From the NCBI RefSeq assembly GCF_015706575.1, contig NW_024037059.1:38539058-38603057 (forward strand): a stretch of 64,000 nucleotides of DNA, written 5' to 3'. Positions 1 to 10,000 of the stretch are shown piece by piece. The stretch comes from Patiria miniata. Its lineage: Eukaryota; Echinodermata; Asteroidea; Valvatida; Asterinidae. Numbering within the stretch: position 1 is the first letter of the stretch; every line of letters starts with the position of its first letter. A program made the translations under genes and the position numbers. The notes beneath the pieces were generated by a model that worked only from the letters and a program-made list of their open reading frames with translations, searched no databases and had not been told where the DNA came from.

Positions 1-1046
1 CAGATGACGGGAATTTATTCAGGCGTTGTATGACACGGAATATGCAATGCACTAAATCAAGAAAGAAAGCTTGTGCAAATATAACTATAGGTGCTGCATT
101 TGCGATACACATTTTATCTTTTACTCGTGCTTTCAATTCTTCTTATTCGGCAGATCTCAAAGCTAATTTCTTATTCTGAGCGACTGGAACAGTGCTTTTG
201 TCACCGTCCGTTACCGAAGTGTCTGAGGTTGCTCCGTGCTTGCCTCTTGGGGGCGCTGTGCACTCAGGCTCCCTTTTCAAGTAGTGTTTTTTCCCGCTCG
301 TTTTCAACGCCCTACTCTGAGTGTGCTGGTAACTCATTTTCTTGAGTTCTCAATTTATACATTTTGTTCAGGTAGTCAGCATTTGCGGGCTGTGCTGGCG
401 AGCAAGTTCGAGCGAGGACCAGCGACCAGTGGTTGTTTTGTGACGTAACTTACACCTGCGAATAGCAACATGCCTGGTCACAAAACTTTTGGGTCCCGGT
501 GTAGCATGAATTTAGGCTTTATGAAATACAGACTCAATGTTGGTATTGTGCATGCTCATGCATAGATAATAAAGAGAGGGACCGGTTACGTAAGAGGGTT
601 TAATCAATAAAAGGGGAAAAGAGACCGATTTTCATACGAGTCGGATTTTCATATGACACCGGCTCCCTGCATTATGATGCGCGCTGCTATTGGTATCCAG
701 CAATTTATCTCAGTTAGTTGCTAATGGAGATCAATGTCAATGCAACCGTGCCGGGGCCCCAGACTCAATTCCTTAATAATAATAGTCGACTAGAGTAGTC
801 CAACAATCCTGCGTTCGAGTGAAGTAAGTCGAGCTATGGCTAACCCTATCGATCGAACTTGCTCTATAGCCGTATGCACGAACCTTGCGCACGAAATGCC
901 CGTACATTTTTCTTTTAAATGGAAAGTTGTCATTAGTAAAGACTTAGTAAAGAGGATTTGCTGTCACCAGATAGATCGGATGGGTCAAGCGAACCTGACC
1001 ATTTTGGCTCTGATCGTGCTTCCCTCTTGGGGGCGCACTATGTGCT
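1..1046. other. Spacer downstream of the GAREM-like gene
   Basis: No gene is seen here. Bases 1-45 match one end of the small inverted-repeat element at 6806-7143 (shared text: CAGATGACGGG, TTATTCAGG). Bases about 572-663 are an inverted partial copy of the element found complete at 29988-30177 and 44847-45035, recognised by its terminus ending GACACCGG. The TAGTCGACTAGAGTAGTCCAAC text near 783-805 belongs to the family at 56631-57046. The 3' UTR of the GAREM-like gene should lie here, but no convincing polyadenylation signal was seen just below the stop codon. Confidence 0.5.
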
Positions 1047-4000
1047 TCAAGCCTCCTCGTCTGGCCTCCAACCATTCCGGAACGCGTCCACCTTCTCCGC
1101 CTGGAAGTCGGTCAGCTCCAGCTGCTTGCGCACCGTCTCGCTGTTCAGCAGCATCAGCAGCGAGCCGTTGATCTGGTAGAGTTGGAAACGGTTCACGATG
1201 TTCTCGTCCAGCCTGAGCAGGCGAAGACACTGCGCCAGCTCGGAGCTGGTCAGCGTGCTGATGTCCTTCGGGATGTGGTTGACGCGCGTGATGCGCCGTG
1301 TAGGCTTGCAAGGCGTGATGGGACGGCTCTGCACCGTAGCAGACGCCTCTGGAGGCTGAAATATTATGATATTCAAGACTGATGCTTCAGGTAAAGTTCA
1401 TTATATTTTTTTCTCTAATAATCCAGTTTGGTATCCAACTATGTATACACATCAAAACGATGTTCTTCTTTGGAGATATAAACGATCCGAACAAATGTAG
1501 GGATGCTGCGTAGCACTGTAGAGCATTGTAAAACATTAATAGCAAAAGTTAAACAGTGCTCATCGGATAGTAGTTGTGTAACGATGCGAGAGATATGGAT
1601 GACAAATCTTAAAAGGTATATCAATAATATTGTAGATTATATTCTACTCAGTATAAAAGTAGACCATTCAAAATTCTAAACTTTACGATGCACCATTGTG
1701 TTACAGCAAAATGTATGCTTCAACCTATATGTGCGAATATTTCCACTTTTAGGAACTACTTTTTCATTGCATGCAGTTTGCGGATAACCATTACTTTTTA
1801 TACCTCCTCACTGACTTATATACATGTGCGAGCGCGCGGTTGGAATTTCAAACCGGTTTATGAGGTGCGCACATAAACTTCAACTTACTCGAACAGCGGA
1901 CATATTTAATGGGGACACTGATGTAAGACTGCATGTTTAAACAGAGAACGAAGGCTATACCGGGAGTCTTACCTTGCTTGCATCGTGTGATGATGGCGAG
2001 TCAGAAGAATCAACCTTCTCTATCAGACTCTCTGCTGATTTGGAGGAAGCAGTCAGCCTTTTTTTCCCCATTCCTTTCGTCGGATACAGAGGCTTCAGGT
2101 ACTCGGCCGAGGCGGATGCAGGCCGGCCGCACCAGATCGGCGCCTCGTGAGACCGCTCCAGTCGTCCCGGTGACCGGTTCCTGCTCCGAAGAGTTTCGTG
2201 GACCGTGCTGAAACTGTGGCTTACACTCAAGTTGATTCGCTGGTTATCTGGGAAAATCGTGCGAGTCCGTGGGACCGGTGGCGCGCGGCGAGGCATGGGC
2301 GGTGGGGAGGACTCGGGCGTGGTCGGTTTGGGCGCGGTCGGTTCCGAGAACGCCACCGGGGGATCCGGTTCGATGTTCCCGTACACGACATCCGTATTAC
2401 ATTCCGGCCGCACGGGCGTGGTCCGCGGGGGAGGGGGCGGGGGCTTGCGGGTGGGCGGGGCGTCATGTGACTCGGGATTCGCAACTGGCATCTTGATCTC
2501 ATCCATTTGGGCGTAGCTCGATTGTTGGGAGGTGAACTCTACAGGCGGGTCGGGGTGGGGAGGGATTGGGAGCGCCATTCGCGGGACGGGCTCATTTGTT
2601 GGGCAATCAGATGCGGATGGCGTTGCCCCGCCCGGTCGCCCTGTAACATATTCTCTTAGGTCGAAGGGGTTCGTGTACGGTCCACAGTCTGGCTCGCGGT
2701 CTTCGTTGTCCTCGTTCTCTGTTTTCGATGCCATGCGGAACGGACCAGCCTGCATTCAAATGAAACGAGGTTGATGGATGATGAGGAAATGACGTCACTG
2801 GACATCCTGAACACACGTTGTTGTTGTTGTTGTTGTTGTTTTTAAATACAACACGCATGTGCAATGGTTTTGAGGGCGCTTTGTATATGAAGTTCATGTC
2901 TGCTTATTTTGTTTTTAATTAATGCATGAAAAAGTAAAGCAAAATAATGTAATACATCGAAATTGAACAGCCACAAAAACATCGGTGAATTTAATATACC
3001 GTAGGCCTTTGCAGTTCTTCAAATAGCTGCTGCATGTTACGTGCCTGGATTTGGGATGGTAGCGTGCCGAATCTGCGGAACTGACCTAAATTGTGTAAAC
3101 GAACAAACAAACAAACAAGTACAAACAAACAGCCAATACAAGTCCAAAAGCAGATGCCATTGACGATAAAACTTTTGGCCCAAGAACAACATCAACCTGT
3201 GTGCATGTATGACCTACCACTCCACTTATACTACAAACAAAAGTTACCTCGATTTCGTGAATAAGGCAAATTGATTGTAAAAAATGACAAACGAAATTTT
3301 CAGAAGCTATCGAATTAATTAATTTAGCAGTTGATATTTAGCTATCGCCGGTTTTCTGTCATCTCAGGTTCAACTTCCGAATTTCATTCTGGATGAGAAA
3401 TTAATCACTTTGTTCATTCGTGATAAGTAATTCACAGAGACATAGTGGGAACCAATTTACCGGGAGGGATTGTCTTGTAGACACATATGTTTTGTCCATA
3501 CCTGTGCCGGGGTTTGCTTCCGGTGGTAGAGGCGGGAGCTCCCGTTGGTCCATCCGCTTTTTCACGTCCGGATTGACGTGCAAACGGCAAAACCCGTTGT
3601 CTTCACAGTCATCAACCTCGTTATCTGCGCCTAAAGCGGAGCCAACATAGGGATGTCCCCCAAAACATAATGCTCGTGTACTTTGCTATTATTAAGCTCT
3701 GTCAGGAGCTCCCACAAGTCACTTGCTGGTCGGTCTGTCGGTCTGTCGGTCTGTCGGTCGGTCTGTCGGTCCCGAAAATTGACCAAAAGTATGGTGTTCC
3801 ACATGTGCCATTTGTCAGCTCTGGCAGGGATCATTTGATCGATTTCATGCAAGACTGTCATGCAAGACTTCTAGCAACACGGCCAGAGCTTATTGTGCAC
3901 TCGCACTCGTCCAGATATCTTGTGAGTGAAAGCTTTTCGCGCTGTCACACTGTACGTGTACACACATTCTGGAATTTGTATTCTTGTGGAGACATTTCTT

Positions 4001-7000
4001 TGTTCTCGTGTAGTACAGTTTTCGAGTTTGAAATTGAAGTTTCAAAATGCTCAGAATTTATTTCCTGGGCTGAAATTTGGACTAAATGTCCCTTTTCTAA
4101 AACTCTTCCATTTGCGACCGATCAACCTACCTTGGAAATTCCTAGTTTTTGAGTAAAATCCATATATCTATTTCGTGAAATTCTTGTGGAGACGTATTCA
4201 TCTATAGAAATGTTCTTGTGGAGACGTATACAATCTTGTGTTCCCTATTGTGTGCATGTCTCCTTAAGGTAGTAAATTCCAGCACCCATTGCGTGAGATG
4301 TGTTCACGTGGGTCTGAAAATAACTGAATGTAAATTCGACGTTAAGAGCAGTATATTCTATTCGTCTTTAAGAGAGTACTTTGTTTCAAGGTAATCACGC
4401 GCTGTCAACCATTTTAACCGATTTACTTGGCAATTCAGAAACCTTTGCCCGAATAGATGTATACTACATGTAGATCCGTACGAATTTGTGACATTTTAAA
4501 ATAGAACCAGAACAAGAAGACAAATCAAGCAAACTTAAGCTGATCTCTGAGCTTGTCCATGCAACTGATGCAGATAATAGCTATTCACCAAATGTCTTTC
4601 CGGATTTAGAACCCCTATAGTCGTTACGGGGTTTTCATATACGATAGCACTGCCCAGATCCCTTCATAACCAGTCTACAACTAGTCTAGGCCACAAGCAG
4701 TGATGTAGTGCCTTGATGCTCAAGCTGGGCCGTAAGGCTGCCTTAAGGCTAGATTTAAGGGCCTAGGCCTGGGTCTTAAGGCTTGAGAGCAAAAGCCTTG
4801 GTATTGGCCTTCAGGGATCAAATCCTTGCAATTTTGAGTCAAGGCTCTTCAAGGCCCATAGATTTTGGCATTATCTGGATCCTTTTCATATTAAATGTTT
4901 GTATTTTTTCCGTTCTGCAAACATCACAGATCCGAGTCAGCTCCCCAGAAAGTCTGTCATCTACTCGCACCCCGGATTTGTGTGTTGACACACTTTCAGT
5001 TTCACAGCATACCACACTTATTACATTACCATAATCTCATTTTATAAGAATGTATTGGGAAGGGGCATACAAGTAACAGCCAGCCAGTCAATGAGTCAGT
5101 GAGATATGGACACAGAGGACACTTTATAGTTGGCCCTCTGGGAACAGCAAAAACAAGCAATAACTTTATCAACTACGAACTGACTATAGAACAACTGCCC
5201 ACCCTACCTAGAGAAAGGTCGGGGGCGCTTATGCTGCGAGTCTTGCTGGGCATACCCGTCACATGTGTCGGTCCTGCCGTAGAGATCGGTGGCTCCTCCG
5301 TCCGGGCAAACGCCACCAATGGTGTGGCAAACTCGCAGATAAAGAGCTCCTAAAGAAGAGGAAAAACATCAGAGTAGGTTTTTATACCCACCTTTCCATA
5401 AACACTTCTTAGTCTGTCACGGTATAGGTTTGGATCCGGATGGCGGGGGGGGGGGGGACATCCCCCCCCCCAATTTGTGGGGCTGGGGAAGGTAATGGCA
5501 ATCGGTTCTCCGCAGTTACTTATCCCAGTGCGTATACTTTTAAATAAACGAAAAAAACACTGACCACGGGTATTTTATCCATGCAACAGTCGCCGAACAT
5601 GTCCAACAGGGACATGTATGTCGCCCTCTTGTGGACCATGTCCTGGCAGATCTGGAACAGCACGTTGGCGTTCTTGGTCAGCACCACCCAGGGCACGGCG
5701 GCTGTTTGGTGTCGTGCCGACCTGGCCTTAGCCCCATTGCCTACAGAGGAAAAAAAATGCAAAGTCACTTTTTGATTTAGGGCCTACGAAAAATTTGGTG
5801 GCCTACGAAACATTTGAAAGTGTGCCAACAGGCTTTCAGAGCTACCAGTTTGGCCTGGCTTGCTTAGTACAGCTTAGCATCAACGTTAACATGTATGTCG
5901 CCCTCTTGTGGATCATGTCCTGGCAGATCTGGAACAGCACGTTGGCGTTCTTGGTCAGCACCACCCAGGGCACGGCGGCTGTTTGGTGTCGTGCCGACCT
6001 GGTGGCCTACGAACCATTTGAAAGTGTGCCAACATGCTTTCAGAGCTACCAGTTTGGCCTGGCTTGCTTAGTACAGCTTAGCATCAATGTTAACATGTAT
6101 GTCGCCCTCTTGTGAAATTGGTGCTGGTTCAAAGTGTGGAGTTGGGCCTATCCTGCGGAACACAGGCGCCTGGCGCCTACGGAACACCTAATCCGGCCCT
6201 GAATCGCTCCACTTACCAAGAGGCTGGGCAAGAGCGCCTACATCCACCGCAGTGCCGACCAGGAACTCGTGGGTGATCTCGCGCTCTAGGACCAGGGTGC
6301 CTTCCAGCTGGGGGAGTAGCTTGAGCAGGTCCGACTCGGGGTGAAGGTGTGACTGGGGATCCCTTAGGGTCACCTGTAAAGGGGAGGAACAGTGAGGGTT
6401 TAACAAAAGTGAATAAGGTATACAGGGTGACCCAAAAAAATTGCCTTTTTTTTCCAAAAATGTGATCGATGAATATTTATGTTAAGCATATCAGATTAAA
6501 GCTGAGAGCTTTTTCTTTCAAATACTGAAAAAAAAATCATGAAAACAGCACATTGGGTTGCTGAGAAAATGCCAATTAATGTCCATTCCAATGGCATTAC
6601 CAAAGTTAACTTAAGGGATTTCACACTGTACAGCAGTATACAAATAATGAATGTTTGTGAGTGCAATGGTAAGAATAGTTTCATGAGGTGACAGATGAAA
6701 TGTTCCATTTCACGAGGCGAAGCCGAGTGGAATGGAATATTACATCTGTCACCGAATGAACTTATTCTTTCCATTGCACGAACGTGAAACATTCATTATT
6801 TGTTTTATATAACACCTGAATAAATCCTTGTCATCTGATTGGTTGACTTTTAAAAGCCAATGTTCAACAGGTTGAGAACTATAATATTCAATTAATCTCA
6901 CCTTAAAACTTTTCCATAAGTTTAGAACTCAAATAGTTCAATAAGTTCAGAACTTTTATTGCCAATTTAAACACCACAGCGCCACCATCGGCAACATGTG

Positions 7001-10000
7001 CAGTGACAGTGCAATGGTACTTCTAATCACAGTGCAATAGTACTACTGCGCGTTGCGCGCCGTGCATTGGTACGAATAATTCAAGACATGTGATCAACGA
7101 TCCACCAATCAGATGACGGGGATTTATTCAGGTGTTGTATAATATACATTAGTGCATGAAATGCATGTAACGCACTGTGTCCTAATCCTTGTAAACATCA
7201 CGGCACATAATATGACAAGAGTATGTAAACCTTTTAATTTCCACCTATACAGGTATCTTATCCTTTTTAGTTCTATTTCCAACCTTTATCAGCATTATAA
7301 ATACATTATGTCAAAATATTAAAGAAATTGCACAAAATAATAAAAAATAATTGCACGGAGGGTTAATTTACAGTAACATGTTTCACTGTTTGAAGCTCCT
7401 TTGGAAAGGATAAAAAAATCACTTCTTTTACATATTTAGCATTTTCTCAGCAACCCAATGTTCTGTTTTCATGATTTTTTTCCAGTATTTGAAAGAAAAC
7501 AACACTCAATTTTTATCTGATATCAAAAACATAAACATTACCCATCACGTTTTTGAAAAAAAGGCAAATGTTTCAGGGTAGCATTTTTTTGGGGGGTCAC
7601 CCTGTATCATGCTCCATGTTAGTAGCAAATCCGAGCATGTTATCACTGTACACTAACATCAAAGGCCCCCTTCAATGGCGAAAAAGCACTGTGTCAGCTA
7701 TTGTACAAAGCAACTTCCACATGGCGGAATATCTGAATAATAGCTTATCACAAAGCTTTTGAGCCATTGAAGGGGCATTTGTGAGTTAACAATAACAGCA
7801 TACTCGGAATGGCCTATGATAGAAATAGAACTTTGAAAATTCACGATCACGGCAACATCGAACTTCTGCGGGGCTACTGTCTAATTTACAAAGAGTGAAA
7901 TTCGGGACTAGACGTTTCAGAGTGAAAATCACTCTCATTTCCGATTAAAATAGTCTGAAAAATGAACCACTTCAGTCGAAGCTCGAGCGAAAACTCGATC
8001 TTTACGATTGAAGAAATTTCACTCTAAAACGTTTAGTACCTAGTTTTTGACTGTGGGAGTGAATCTTCATTCGATCGAATGGAGTGAATTTGCACTCTTT
8101 GCAATTAAGAGAGTAGCTGGTATGATTGGGGTTGCTCATGACCAAAATTGTACAAAAAAACCCATATGGCCGCATTTTACTACATTTTACAGCATTACTT
8201 TATACTGTCAACAGCAGTAACAGATCTGCCCCCCTCCCGTTCAGCCGCTGACTAATATTATGAAACTAGTAAACTTGGGCCAAAAATAATTAATGGAATG
8301 TTAAAGTTCCTAAATTTAATTTCAAATGCTTCAAAGGTAAACATTTTGGAATATTTAAATTTCGGATTTTGGAATTTGATTCTAAATTCCCGATTCTAGC
8401 GGCCGAGATGAAGTCAAAAGTTGGCGACACACGGCACCTGCAGCCGAGGTTTTATAAAATTGTTTCACCGGAGGAGGTTGTATACCTTGCACGGTAAGAC
8501 GAACCGCTTGAGCATGTCTTGCAAAGTGTACCCCTCCGGGTCGGGAATAGCCTCGAACCCTCCTGCCCACTTCATGCTCAGCATCACCTCTTCACCGTCC
8601 GGCTTGCGACATCTGAGATAATTGAAAAGTCGTCATCAGAATCAAACGATTATCCCAAGTTTAAACCATTGCTATGACGTCACACTATTGTTAAAATTGT
8701 GGATTCGGATCTACGAATCTCTTACACTGGTCACAAAGTGTGGATTCGGAACGACGAATCTTTAGTAAAGTGTGGATTCGGAATTACGAATCTACACTTT
8801 AAACACGTCGGACAATTGTTCTCCATAATGAGCATGAATAGGCCCGTCTGCGTGAAGTTTGCTTTCCAAAAAATACCAATGCATCTTCACTCTCAGATTC
8901 TTCGCCGTCACTGCAAAATCTACTTTTAGTCAGAAAGAAATCGTCGTCTGAACTATCCATTTTGACGTAACGAGCCTATACACACAAAATGACTTGGTTG
9001 TACGGGTGTGGCGATGCACGTGCTAAACACGCCAGGAACAAATGTTGCAGCCTGACGCGCCTCGTGAATTCTTAAATTACGAATCCACACTTTCTCGTGT
9101 ATTCTCCTTAACATAGTCAGGTTGACGAAGTGGTGTTTTCTCGCCTGCCAGTACTATTGACGTTTATCATTCGAATTCACAGTTTCTAATGCTCATTTTT
9201 GTCAAGCAAACCTCGATTTAGTGCACTTGTCAGACAATTTGAAATTCATTTCAAGCACATTTAAACGATGTGCACTCGTTTTCGTCCGGTTCAAGAGTAT
9301 TCAATTTCGTCTCGTCTACGCAAAACCTTGTTATTCAGAAATCAAATTCGTCTCATTGATTTATATAAGACGAATTCGATCTGTGAATGCTGCCATTCGG
9401 CAACAACTTAGACAAATTTGGTCTGCCATGACGAATATTCGAGACCGGGGACTAAAGAGGGTGACCAAACTTTAAAATTGAATGGTAAATGAATACTGGT
9501 TTTGGTAAAAGCCTGTGAGTTTTTTTTCGTGGACAAAATTGAATGTTAGAGGCGGTGAATTTGAATGAAAAAATCTTTTAAGATCTATGAAAATCTATGA
9601 GTCGCGTCGGCTTCGAATCTCATCCAGGCTTGAATGTGTTTTTTTTTCCCTGGAATATCTTCAGGGTTTCTTCGTACACCTCTATTATATTGCACACACC
9701 CTTGTCATGTCCTCTCTAAGCTACCGTGATGTATGTGGAACTTTGGACCTTTGCTTTCATTCTCGTTAACAGGGGCGTAGCACGGTCATTTTCATGGGGG
9801 GGGGGGGTTTAACAGTTTTTTGAAAAGGGCACTTTTCATCCGTGGTGAAAATCTAGAAAGGTTTGGGGGTGCTGTTCAAAACCGACAATTATGCACACGC
9901 AGGGCCAATACATGGTGCTTTTTAGGGCGATACATGTCCGAAATTCTGAAAAAGGCACCCGAAACGGCAGATGCCACAAAAAAGGGCACCTGCACTTCTT

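Larger units (their letters stand above)
6421..7606. mobile_element. Long-inverted-repeat element, copy 1 (Tc1/mariner-like ends)
   Basis: The ends read TACAGGGTGACCC and GGGTCACCCTGTA. The arms are about 170-190 bp (6421-6610 against about 7435-7606) and share blocks such as CTTTCAAATACTG and GGGTTGCTGAGAAAATGCC with their reverse complements. The same arms occur at 15634-16532. No transposase reading frame is seen. The TA-flanked ACAGGGTG termini resemble Tc1/mariner-type elements; that assignment is inferred. At least one other palindromic element (6648-7143) is nested inside. Confidence 0.75.

Noticed and set aside
5795..6115. Plus-strand open frame of 106 codons
   Set aside because: It runs across the duplicated GAREM exon fragment on the opposite strand and the tandem unit. 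It has no domain and no splice logic.
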